A stretch of 64,000 nucleotides of DNA from Onchocerca volvulus. Taxonomy: Eukaryota > Nematoda > Chromadorea > Rhabditida > Onchocercidae. Shown here one piece after another: positions 48,263-60,305 of this stretch. The position numbers and the translations under genes were made by a program. A model generated the notes under the pieces. The model did not search any database. It had not been told where the DNA came from and saw only the letters and a list, made by a program, of their open reading frames with translations. Position 1 is the first letter of the stretch, and every line of letters begins with the position of its first letter. The stretch spans positions 10,476,888 through 10,540,887 of the forward strand of contig HG738138.1 of assembly GCA_000499405.2 (NCBI GenBank), in the 5' to 3' direction.

Positions 48263-50587
48263 CTATGATGCTATCGAAGATTAACACCATCATCAGTTAA
48301 TATTATAAGGAGGAAATAAGATTTCCCCATATCATTGATTTTTTTATTTTATTTTGTCTTTTTTTTTCGTTTTTTTTTCTTTTTTTTTTTTTTTCGAACC
48401 TAATCGTTTCCAGTTATCAAATTTTTTTGTTATATGCAGTTTCTATGTTAGATAATCATTTGGGTCACAGTTCGCTCTTTTTAGATCAGCAAAATTTGCT
48501 GGCAAGTATTCGAATCAAAATTTATCGTTTTTAGCGACAAAATTTCCAGGCGACTATTTGGATAAATTGATAGCATAATAAAATTTCAATTTTCTTATAA
48601 TAAAATGAAATTTGTACATTCAAATAATTGGATTTAATACGAATACTTCGATCACTCAGCCGTTTTTTTTTTTTTTCTTTTCGTTACAGTTATTTAAATA
48701 GCAAGCGAATTAGTTTAATATTTTTCATCATTTTTAAATTGTAGCATATAATTTATGCTACTATATGGAAAAATCAATTTATCGTTAACTCTTTCTTTAA
48801 ACTTTCCATTTATTCTACTAACTTACATATGCAATATATTGTGAAGAAATATGATATTAAATTAATTTCAGGGACTTGAAAAATTTTTCATGAAATTGAA
48901 GTCATACAAATTAATGTCTCTTTGCGATTGAAATTGCTAATTACTGCGGTATAAGATATGGCACTGCTTAAGGCTAAATAATTTTAAATGACATATGGAT
49001 CATTGCTTCGATGAAATATAATCCTTGTTAATTAATTTTTGCTCAGAATAGATCAATGATTGCTTGGTTGTGCATATAAAATATGATCTTTGTACCTCTG
49101 AAATTGCTATTGAAATTGACAAAATCCAAATCTTATGATGTAACACTATTGCGATTAATAATTAGCAGAAAACGTGAATTTAAACTAAGAAATATGGAAT
49201 CTTCTTTAATATAATGGTTTATGAATCTTCCTTTATATAATCAAAATCAATGGCTTTTATAATTTCCTACTTGATAATATCACTGGTTTTGCCTCATTGG
49301 TTTGATATTCTAAATTAAATTTTGGACAACAAAAAAGTTTTGAAATCCAAACCTGAAGCATATTGCATGAGCAATGTTTATTGAAATAAGATCTGTCAAT
49401 GTTGTATGTCACTATTGTTGCTACTGCTATCGTTTGTTGTTGATGTTAATAGTGATATTTGTGATGTTGCTGTTGTTCGATCATTTCTGACGATCCAAAA
49501 GATGTTTGTTATATATTTATGGAAAGTGATATGATAGGTTGTAATAATGTTGGTAGCTTCGGATTTACTTCGATTAATGTTTATCGATATGGTTCAGCAA
49601 CTATTTCTGGAATAATCACTTCAGACATCTATCCATCTGTCAAGTGTGTATGCTATCATCTCAACTTACAACAATCGCTAAATGAATTATTCCAATTTCT
49701 TGAAGTGAGGATAAATTACCGTATTATATGGTGAATAATATAGCTATTTATACTTGTCATTTACTACATTTACATCTTGGGTGTTTTTTGCATAGATTTC
49801 AATTCATCATTAAATTTTTAAAGGAATTACAAATAATCAAAAAATTTGTGATTTGTTTCTCTTCAATATGAGAGAATTTAGCCACCAATAATGCTTTTCT
49901 GCTTCACCGGGAAGTTTTTATCGGTAGGCTTTTTTTTTTGTTATGAGTTATAACATTTATTCATTTTTTTATAATCCATAACCAAATTCTAAGAAAAAGG
50001 TAATTTTTAAATGATAAACATATACTTTTCAACTAAAATGATGATGATATCAGCAATGCTGATATCATTTGGTTTATATAATCGGTCTTATCATTTAGCT
50101 TATAAATATCAATTCCTTCTTCTATTCCCTTCTTTTTAAAATCATTTCCTTTTATTCCTTATATTATTAGTTGGTTTTTTAAATTTATTCATAACAAAAG
50201 AAAAATGTTGATAATTTCTATTATATGTGCTTTTAGTTAACTTTAAGCTATTACTTTTACTTTGTTTACTTTAATGTAAATAACCAAATATAGTAATCAA
50301 AGAGTCAATTATATTTCATGAAGTAATGGATCCAGGGGTTAATAATTGGATGCATGACCTTGATTTGCATGTAAATTATGTTACCGTCAGACATTTTGAT
50401 GACCAGCGATCCGATCTGATCCGATCCGATATGATTAGCTTTCATTTCTCTGAATTTTCATTTCATGATTTTATGAATGTTGGAATATTTTCATTCATCG
50501 AATAAGTGGCTCAACTATAATAAATACTATACAAAATACGAAAATAATAAATATATTGTATTAATAATTTGCTCCTATTCATTTGTT
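48263..50587. other. Gene-poor stretch
   Basis: AT-rich; T runs at 48361-48395 and 48661-48680, and a small perfect hairpin at 50044-50068. The 71-codon ORF at 49519 is not recognisable. Confidence 0.5.
50044..50068. repeat. Perfect 11 bp inverted repeat
   Basis: ATGATATCAGC, loop AAT, then the exact complement. Confidence 0.95.
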
Positions 50588-50798
50588 CCATATTCAAACA
50601 ACTCAACGTGAAATACGTCATATTATTCTACCATGAGCTAGAATATTTCTTTTTATTCCTACGTAACGTGAAATACGTCATATCATTGAGCTTACATTTT
50701 TTTTTCCTTTTTTTTTTCCATATTCAAACAATCTATTCAACGTGAAGTAACGTCTTATTATTTTGTCATGAGCTTATAATATTTTTTCTTTCTTTCCA
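50588..50798. repeat. Three-copy repeat with ACGTGAA(A)TACGTC cores
   Basis: Unit 1 (50588-50660) and unit 3 (50718-50798) both run CCATATTCAAACAA ... AACGTGAAxTA(A)CGTC ... ATGAGCT ... AATATTT. Unit 2 (50664-50695) is a short copy with an identical AACGTGAAATACGTCAT core to unit 1. The TACGTCA part resembles a cAMP-response element. Confidence 0.85.
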
Positions 50799-52430
50799 AG
50801 TCGAATTACTGATGAAAATAATGAACGAGCACTTTTTTTCTTTGTTTTCGCCGCCTTTTGGCAGCAATTCGAGATTTTTATTTTTGACAAATCTTACCTA
50901 TGTGACAAATAATAATTCACTCATAAAATATCGATTAAAAACAAAGTAAGGAAATAAACATATTTAAAAAGAGTAATTAGCATAGTCTTAATTTTTCATT
51001 CCCATCATTGAAAACTTTATTTAAACACTGATGGATGCTTATCTGTAAGAGATGGGAACAACAGAAAGCGCAAAAAAAAAAGAAATTATCAATGAGAAAA
51101 TGAAGGACATGATAGAGGGATACCATGGGACAAATTATTTTTCTGATGAGTTGAAAATGAGTCCCGAAATGATGATAACGGATTCAAGAAGGATAAAATA
51201 AGTAATCTTCCTTTTGCATCAGTAATTATTGCATAATTAATCACAAATAAACAAACAGTTTCTGATGAAATATTGATTGATCGATTGATTGTACAGAGAG
51301 ATGAAAGCAAATATTCGGTATTCCCTTTGTACTTGCATAAAAATTTTTGTGATCTCGGATTGATTAAGATTGACCTGGGATTATTCTAGGAAGGAAAACA
51401 GAGAGATAAAAGTGAGAAGGAAAGAGAGAGGAAAATCGGGACTGGTTAACAAAAATGATGGAAATAATATTTATTACTGTTGCTGTGAAATGCAATCCGG
51501 AACATGCTGAAGTCTAATCCGTCAACAGTACGGACAGGAGCAATTTAATGTCGTCATTTTCACCAGAACAACTTTCTCTCATCCCGTCGTAACATGTCCG
51601 TTGTCCGAGAGTTAAACGAAGTTTCTTTCGAACAGTCGGTTGAAATAGATTCAATTTTATTGTAGTCTTTCTTATCAAATGAAAAAACGTATGTTTGGAT
51701 TATAAACTTAATTAGCTAATCAATTTATCCTCATCTGAAATAATTATAAACCTCATGTCTGAAAATAACATCAAGCTTATCATTTTATTCCTTATCTGCC
51801 ATTTTCATAAGGAAATAAATCTCCATCCTTTTTTTTTGTTATCCTTTATTATTATTTTCTTCTTTTCATTGATAAAATTAACTTTTTAAAATTTATTACA
51901 TTCTTTTTTCTTCATACATGGTTTTTCTTAATTATGTTTTCCTTTTTTTTTATATATATATATCTCTTTCATTTGTTGTATTATTAACAAGAAAAAGAAA
52001 AAAGTCAGAAAAAATCATATAGCAAAATAATTTCGCATTTTTTCTTATTGTTGCAGCAAATAGCTTTTCAATTTTCCTTATTGTTGAAGCAAATAATTTC
52101 ATTTATATTTATCGTTACAGCTGAGCAATCTTTTGACTTTATTTTACTTTCATACAAACCAACAATGAAGGAAAGAAGAATTAAAATGAAGTAACCAACC
52201 ACAAATGGAAACAAAGATTGAATAATGAAGCTGAAATGGAAGGAGAGGAATGATTCAGGAGACAGGAAGTGGACAGGAAGCAAGGTAGGAGGAGGAGGAA
52301 GGGTTAATTGTCCCGTTTTAATGCCATTAAACTGGTCTGATCGCTCATCCTAATTGCAGTGGACAGAGAAGAAAAATCCAGTATTGCTTGATGTATACTT
52401 ATCAGTGGCGATATCATTAATTATATATAT

Positions 52431-52460
52431 GTCTCTCTCTCTCTCTCTCTCCCTCTCTCC
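52431..52460. repeat. (TC)n microsatellite
   Basis: About ten TC units followed by CCCTCTCTCC. Confidence 0.9.
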
Positions 52461-52839
52461 TATTCTATTAATTGCAAAAAAAATTCGTATTAAGAGAAAA
52501 AAATGATGATATAAAAAAGGGATGAATAAGGCCATGAAATTTATTTAACAATTCCTTTACTATTACTGTCAAATTACTGTTAAACTTATATTTTTTTCGA
52601 AAAATCAACCAAATTACTTATGTAATTAATATATTCCTCCTCAACGAACTTTTTTAAACAAATAATTCTAGTGCTTAAATTTTCTTTCCATTTTACAATG
52701 CTTTTCAGTCTATTTTTCATTCATTTTGGAAGAAATCTCTTAAATTTGCACAGTCTTTTATCTTTCGTCAGATCGTCCAATTCACATATCTCTAATGAAA
52801 AGCACCGTTGTGATTACCTCTATTTGTTATTTCTGTGAT

Positions 52840-52895
52840 ATATGTATGTGTATGTCTGCGTATGTCTGTGTATTTGTGTATGTGTGTGTATGTTT
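52840..52895. repeat. TATG/GT-rich microsatellite
   Basis: Imperfect TATGTGTATGTC-type repeats. Confidence 0.85.
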
Positions 52896-54224
52896 GAGTT
52901 ATAATAATGGAACACACAGCGAGAGGTCTGTGATTGTTGTCTTCGACAAGTTGAATAACATATTGTATATACTATATTAGTGGCAGATGACAAAATTTCC
53001 GGATTTGACTGTCACTCAGGAAATAGACTTCTTTTTTTTTCTCTGCTAATAGAGGTAGATAAGGTTACCTCTGTGTAGCCGCCCTTCATCCTTATTCAAT
53101 CCCCTTCAAGCATTTTCTCATTTCACCAGCGATCGATGAATTTTAGCTGTAAAAACTTTTATTCCCACTTCGACCATTTTAGTTTCCCATATTTGACTCT
53201 TTTTTTTTTGGAAGAAATATACTTTGATCCGATCACAAAGCTATGCATCTCTTGACCTGATACTATTGTTAAATTTACGCATCTGTTTCTTCGTTGATAT
53301 TCAAAATATGAATAATGCATAGTTTTCAAAATATCTGTCAACTTTATTGGCTAAAAATATGAATTCTTCGAATTTTTTTAGTCACCGACTGAAATTTAAT
53401 TTTATACGATTTAGTAAAGGAAAAGAATTTTTCTCCTGTCTCTAAAATAATATGATAAGTAATTTTTGAGGATCAATTCGTCTTCCTTCCTGTCCTCTTC
53501 CTCCACTCATCCTGTCATCCTTCATTGAGTCTCGATATCTCAGCCTTCCTTCTCCTCCTATATAAATGCTTTACGAGACTGGAACACATTTCATACTATT
53601 TCGTTCATTTTCTATCATTCCTTTTTCACTGTTCCACATATTTTTGTTTACTTCGAGACATTGTATAAATTTTAAAAAAAGAGAAGAAAAAAGAGCAAAT
53701 ATGAAACGGTTCTAATTTTGGACGATTGATAATGGATTCTTCCTTCCGAAAAAAAAAAAAAAAAAAAAAGAAAAAATTTTATGCTTGGATTTGTGTTGTT
53801 GTTGTTATTTGAAATAAATGCATCAAATTTAATAGCTTCTATTCTTAAATATCATTTTTGAAAGTTATATTTTATCAACAAAAATTCATTGAAAATTTAA
53901 TTTTTATTTCCTCATTTAAAAAAAAAATTAGATTTTAAATTAAAACTATGATGATTCAGAATTTCGAGATAAAACGAAGATGATACATCAGAAAATATTT
54001 TTAAGTATTGACAATCTGCGACGGTAATGATGACATACTGTATTTTGCAAGTATACTGGTCATCCTAATTCAAAGGAAAAAAAAGAAAAATGGATATTTA
54101 TTTCTCTCAAGTATTCTCTTATTTACTACAATTTGTAATAGCTTCTATCCAATCGTTCCTCTAATTTCGTCTAATTTGATGCACATTTAAAATCTTCTTT
54201 CCTTTTGAAAATTATTATATTAAT

Positions 54225-54352
54225 AATGATGATGGTAATAATATTATTATTATTGTTATTATTATTATCATTGTTATTATAATTATTATTACTGATATCA
54301 TTAATATTACTGTTATTGTTATTGTGATAATAATAATAATTATTATTATTTT
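54225..54352. repeat. Imperfect ATT/TTA microsatellite
   Basis: About 125 bp of ATT, GTT and AAT triplets, with the strand sense switching from ATT-rich to AAT-rich near 54330. Confidence 0.9.
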
Positions 54353-56225
54353 CTGATTTTTTGACAATGAAATCTTTGTTATATTATCATTACATTCACA
54401 ACCAATAAAAATGCCAATATTTGAAGGAAGTTACGTTATGGAAGATGTTCATGTTAGCTTTTAATTTTTCATTTTTAATAAATCGATCAATTTGTGGTTA
54501 CCATAAAAAGTTCCTATCAATGAGATAGACTTTCTCGGATGCAATTAACTTTTTTTTTTCTTTCCTTTTTTAAGGCCTTTTCAAAGGATTGATTTTCGTT
54601 GATTTTCGATTTTCGTTGATTTTTCGATTACCATTGATTTTCGCCTTTATTTGAACCATATTATATTTCGTAAATTTACTTTTTGTTCAACCTTTGTAGC
54701 TTACATAATATTTATTCTTTCAGTTTACCTTTTGATGAGATTTTTTTTTTCAATGCATTTAACTGGTTTTCAGAGATTAAAATTTTTTTCTATGTGTTGG
54801 GTTGATGCGACTACTTTTTTCTTCAGTAGAATTTCAATCCAGTGCCTCATTTTTTTGTGGGACAGTTTCCATTTTTCAAGTCATCAAATTTAATTATCTT
54901 TATCAAAATGTGAGATTACATAATTGCTTGCTTATGTATTTAACAAAAAACACTTAGAAAATCGACTGAATTTGCTGGAATAAGTTTCAAAATAAATCTA
55001 TATTTTTGAAATGAAAATTTGGCTGACAAATCGCATAGTTAGCCTTATATATATATAATTTGAAAATGATAAAATCAAATTATTGGGTTGATATCAGTTA
55101 GTTTCGTGTTTTAAACAACCCATTATTTGGAAAAAGAAAGCTTGAAATCAGAATTAGTCATTTTCCAAATTTCATTTTTTGTTCTGTTTTATTTTTTTTT
55201 CGTTATCTTTTGGAATCAATCACTAAGATTTTCTTGATGTATAATTGAATTTAGAACGTAAAAAAAAAAGAAAAACAGTTTCAGCAAGATATAATTTATA
55301 AGATTGCAGCAAATTTTTGAAATTTTATTATCTTTCTTGTATCGCATTTCATTCACTGATAATTCTCGCTTATAGGCTGTTAATGAAATTTAAGCAGGAA
55401 TTGTTAAATGATTTTAATCAATCAGGTTCTGTTGAATATAGGATTATTAACAAAGCTTATTTCAGATGTCATTCTTATATTAAATGTACTGAAGTGATTG
55501 TTAAATGAACAACTTCAATAATTATCATATATTGAATAGATTTTATCTCCTTTGTTAAATATCTTTATTTCTTTTAAGTAAAGATAACTTTCTTAGCTCT
55601 TATTTGTTTCAATAAATAAAAATTTAAAGCAGGAATAATTGCTTAACCAAACTAAATTTTATTTTATTTCTTCTTTTTTAAAGAAATCTGAGCAATTTGG
55701 GAAGAAAAATTACGAAATATTATGCGATAAATCAGAAAGCTAATGACACTATCAAGTGGTCAATTGGAGGAGATGATGATGATATCTATCAAAGATCATT
55801 TCTGATAAATCTTGAATATATATATATATGAAGGATGGAAGGATTGTTGAAAGACAGCTTGCTTTATCTTTTCATCGATCAATTTAATACTATTGCCATA
55901 ATAATTACTAGTGGTTATTACTGAATAGAAGTATGCGTAAAGCTAATTGTTGTTATGTAGAATTTACATCCTCGAGAGTCGAGACTGATCTGTCTCCGTA
56001 ATAACCCTTCATTTAGCCATCACCCAATGATTGTAATGAAAAGCGATTTTGGGATATTCGTCTTCACAGCACATGGCTTTTTCGATTATTCTGTTCTCGA
56101 ACGAACAATGCATTAATCTTCATTTTGCCATTTCTCTGATCATATTTTCAACTTTAAGCTTATCGTAAACAATAACGATAAGCAAATAGAGACTTAATTA
56201 TCGTTTTGCATTATTTCTCTTCTTA

Positions 56226-56385
56226 AATATGAATGACTATATTTATTTCATTCTTATCACTATTTCATATCATTGCTCAAGAATTCATGTGACAATTTTG
56301 ATATATCAATGACTATATTTATTTGATATCTAATCATAAAAATTCCTCAAGAATCATCCATCTGAACTTTTGATATTTCATTTTC
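56226..56385. repeat. Diverged ~80 bp tandem duplication
   Basis: Both units contain AATGACTATATTTATTT, then (T/C)CTCAAGAAT and end in TTTTGATAT(A/T)T. Confidence 0.75.
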
Positions 56386-56900
56386 AAATGCATTCATTTT
56401 TTTCCCAATATATTTCAGCTATCATTTATATTGGTCTATGGTCATTCTATCAGAATCCTTTGATAAGGCAGACAGTTGTCTTAACAATTGAACACAGCTG
56501 ACATGATATAGCGGTATCATTCCGAATTGCCTGAAATGTTCTACTGTGCTCGGTTTAAAATATTTTAGCTGTAATTTGTGTGTAATTCGAACCATCCACT
56601 TGTCCATAATTATTGTCTGCAAAGAATATATGATTGCAGTTTTGGCTACTTTTTAAGTAAATAGAATCGTCTAAAAAATGATGATAAGAAAAAAATAATG
56701 ATAAAGTTTTAGCATTCATAGCTATGGTATAGAAATTTTCCGATTCATAGATGAAAATGTCCTTTTACAATGCTTTCCGAACTTTTGTACAAGCAGACAG
56801 AAGCTTCTGCAAACATATCGTTCAAAATATTTTATTTTGCTAATTTTCATTTTTTGGAAAAAATATCGAAAATATATGGATGATTTGAGGATAAACATGC
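56386..56900. other. Spacer with two doubtful minus-strand ORFs
   Basis: Two 66-codon minus-strand ORFs (56622-56422 and 56922-56722). The first follows a TTTGCAG acceptor and reads MDKWMVRITHKLQL ... ALSKDSD, which looks somewhat protein-like. They share no family and do not join into a convincing gene. Confidence 0.3.
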
Positions 56901-57246
56901 AAATCTCAATCAGTTCGTCCATTTATTTTTGTCTGACCCATTTGACAATTCATCTGATTTTAATCTTTTTCGATTACTGTGTAAGCAAAGAATCAAGTTT
57001 CTAAATGAGACTTAGCAACATCTGATAGTAACCTGATACCAGCTGATGAAGTACCAGTGACACAGATGCTCATTTCAATGTAATCTTATATGAGTCGAGA
57101 ATCTCAATCCTTCCATTTCCTCTGACCTCTTTGATAGCTTACCAGATTTTAATCTTTTTCGATTGTTTCTAAATCAGTCTTGAAGTAGTATCTGAATAGT
57201 AACCTGAACCAGATGATCAAGTACCATAGCACAGATACGAATCATG
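56901..57246. repeat. Diverged ~200 bp tandem duplication
   Basis: Unit 1 (56901-57074) and unit 2 (57099-57246) share in order AATCTCAATC, GATTTTAATCTTTTTCGATT, GTTTCTAAAT, AGTAACCTGA, CAGATGATCAAGTACCA-type and CACAGAT(G/A)C blocks. Confidence 0.88.
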
Positions 57247-57360
57247 GGTTAATAGTTCAATACTGGAATGAATGAGCAGAGTGTGTAGCAAAGCATTTTC
57301 TCAAATTGTGGTTATATCGGAGAGGAGAAGTGAAGAAGAGTGGTTGTTGGTTGTTCACTT

Positions 57361-57380
57361 GGATGGATGGATGGATGGAT
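57361..57380. repeat. (GGAT)n microsatellite
   Basis: Five tetranucleotide units. Confidence 0.9.
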
Positions 57381-59035
57381 GAATGAATTGAAAAGGAGGG
57401 GACCAAAAGAGAAAGGCTCCATCAAACCAATATTACGAGTCCCTGTTAACACATCGACCTGTTTGTTCAATTCTGGGATGCTTCTCCATCCCTTTCTTCC
57501 CGCTTCATCTCATATCATCATCTTGCTATCAAACTATCTATCATTATAATTGATTATCACTTCTTCTGATATTCACCTAAAACTAAGAACAAAATCCTCG
57601 AGATAGTTGATTTTTACTGATATTCGGTCGATTTGTCATTGTTTTACGGCCGACATCGCTGACTATCCATTTACTTTCCACTGATTTGTCGAGGATTTTT
57701 CTTTTTTTTTTTTTTTTTTTGAATGATTATATGACGAATGAAACAAAAATCCTGATTGTAATTTGATCACTGATATTATTATACAGTATTTTGCTAACTC
57801 ATATTAATCTTTGATAAGAAATATTTTGCAAAATAATTGATAGATACGAGACAAAAAAGGTCATATCAATCGTAATTTTCAACTTTTATCACTTAAATGA
57901 AAAATATTGTTAAAGATTAGAATAAGGCATTTGTTGAAATAGAAATTAACTCATCAATATTAGCATCAATCACTGTGTCAAAATATTCCAGAATGTGTCA
58001 ACTAAAAGAGTTCGCACACTTTCCAACCAAGAAAATATTGTGGCTTCTGGCTTTCGCTTTCGCTAAAACAGTTCTTTCTGATTGAAATGAATTTGCCCTC
58101 TGGTATATATGGCTGTATTAAAATAATTCTCTGACTTTCAAGGTTAGAAATTTTCGAATGTTGCTGATCAGACATATCTAATAGTTCGATCTAGAAGTCA
58201 GCTGACGGACTGTTCGACTAATTCTATGCATAATTTACATTCAGGAATTACTAATTGCACAATTAGTAAGTGGACATCCATATGACATGTAACGTAACCC
58301 ATCGTATGACAACAGCTAATTCTAATAACCTTTCATTTTTCCCTACCTTAATTCAATTTTTTGTACTCTGTTCATTTGGATGATTTTGCAACATTATTAT
58401 TACTAATATAACTTCATGTGTTGAAGTTTTGTTTTGGTGAAAACAGAGGTCAATATTTAGAGGTCAGTTTGAATTACTAGAGTTGCTTAAAATCAATGAA
58501 ATGTGGTGGGAATGTCAAAGCTCTAGAAGTCCATTGTTTATGAGCCTAAATGATCTTTTCTCTGGAGTTACGACCACATCTATTATTCAATAAAATGAAA
58601 AAGTGTTTACCGTTTGCTCGGCAATAACGTGACTGCGTGCAATACGTGACCTCATCCAAATGTGCAAAATGATGCTGTTCCGTTTGATCTATTCAAAAAT
58701 ATATTCCTTGATATTTCGACCTGCTATCGATCGCTCACCTGTCCACTTCGGAAGCAATATGTTGAAAGGGTTTCGTGTAGGTTATTGGAATGACATGCAA
58801 TACTTGCATTGTTTATTATACAAAAATTTTGAGCCGCAATAAAGGTTACTACTGATGCATGTATGCAAATTGCATGATATATTAAGAAGGACGGATGTAA
58901 GCAGCTTGCTAGCAGTTTGCAAGTAATAGCAAGCTTTAATAACGATAGCATTCTCAAGACACGCTTTGTAAGGTAGGTGACGAGCATTGAAAAAGGGATA
59001 GTCGTCGTCGATAGGGACTCTTTCATTCGTTTCTC

Positions 59036-59078
59036 TCTCCCTCTCTCTCTCTCTCTTTCTCCCTCTTTTTCTCTCTCA
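59036..59078. repeat. CT-rich microsatellite
   Basis: Imperfect (CT)n with TTT and CCC interruptions. Confidence 0.85.
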
Positions 59079-60065
59079 GAGAGGATCGAAGAGGCGATGA
59101 GGTGACCGTCATCATCTTCTTTCCTTCGTCTTCTTCTTTACCAAATAACTACTATTCCTCTTTGTCGCACTTTTCCAATTCTTATCCTTTATTTATTTAT
59201 TGGTTTATTTATTTATTGATTCATTTTTTTGCTTTTTGCTAAAATGTAATTATCTGAACGAAATTATGTAATGTTTGTATTATTATTAGTTTTTTATCAA
59301 CATTTGCGAGAATTGTTTGTTGTTTATATCATCCAGAAATTAATCTCATTATTACATAATTTCCAGAAATTCCATCTTGCAATTTCGATTTCACATAAGA
59401 TTTTAATCAATATATAGCATTCGGATTATAAGAGAAACAAAATTTTAGTCTGGGCAAATTGATTTTTCGGGATAGTAAATTTCAGCAGTAGATCGCATCA
59501 ATGATTGCGATTCATAGCAATTTCACTGATTTGTTTACAGTGATTTTCTAATTTTTTTTCTTTTCTGTTTTATAAAAAAAAGGCAGGAATTGAAAAGAGT
59601 TAACGAAATTTAGAAATATTACGCCCGTGACATTTCGAGTGTATCCACTAGTGCACGTGATACTGAAGCATGCTGATTATTCCCTCGGGAGTAACTTAAT
59701 TGATTTGCCCGAAAATGTTTCGATGAAATAATATGATGATAACTTCATTTTTTGGTCGCCAAAAGAAAAAGATTTTTTTATGGCAGAAGTTTTTTTTCCT
59801 TTTTTTTTTCACATTTCCAAGTCATACAATTCTTCATTAATTTAAAGTTTTCTTAGAAAAAAATACTTACTGAAACAAGTAATTTAATACTTTTGTCAAA
59901 TTTAATCATAATGGATATCGAATAAACCAATTACGAGAAATAGGAGGAGGAGGAGGTGACAATAGTCATCATTGCATGATTTGAATTCCGATTTTGAATA
60001 TTTTTGTTGGGTTGGTTTTGGTGAAATTGCGTTTTCTGACCTTGTCGATTAAACATCAATGAAAG

Positions 60066-60215
60066 CAGCAGCGAGAATGCATTACCGATAGCTGCTGCTG
60101 CTGATTCATGTATGTATTGTTATGTTGCACAGGTGCTGCAGCCTCCTCCGGAGAGTGTCGTGTGGTGTCGTGTCGTACGGATCCTTCTTCCTCCCCCTTC
60201 GGCCCCATTTCGTTT
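60066..60215. other. GC-rich, CpG-bearing patch
   Basis: Stands out in the AT-rich right third: GCAGCAGCGAG, GCTGCTGCTGCTG, GGTGTCGTGTCGTACGG and CCTTCGGCCCC lie within 150 bp. The plus-strand ORF starting at 60108 reads GECRVVSCRTD but matches no family. It could be a conserved non-coding element, a promoter or an exon. Confidence 0.5.
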
Positions 60216-60280
60216 AACGTTTTTGACAACTTCTATTCCGTTACTAACTGGCTGGATTCAAAAAAGGAAGTCTTAATCTT

Positions 60281-60305
60281 CCATCCATCCATCCATCCAT
60301 CCATT
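60281..60305. repeat. (CCAT)n microsatellite
   Basis: About six tetranucleotide units. Confidence 0.95.

Larger units (their letters stand above)
50799..56225. other. Gene-poor stretch
   Basis: AT-rich DNA with microsatellites (TC near 52431, GT near 52840, ATT near 54230), pyrimidine tracts and T runs. No supported exon on either strand. Confidence 0.5.
57247..60109. other. Gene-poor stretch
   Basis: Contains GGAT and CT-rich microsatellites and a T run at 57702. No supported gene; the 100-codon minus ORF at 58724-59026 is unrecognisable. Confidence 0.5.

Noticed and set aside
49901..49922. TCACCGGG seed resembling the miR-35/36 family
   Set aside because: Neither the upstream nor downstream 60 bases can form the required long hairpin arm.
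58724..59026. 100-codon minus ORF
   Set aside because: No family motif, no splice context and atypical composition; likely chance.
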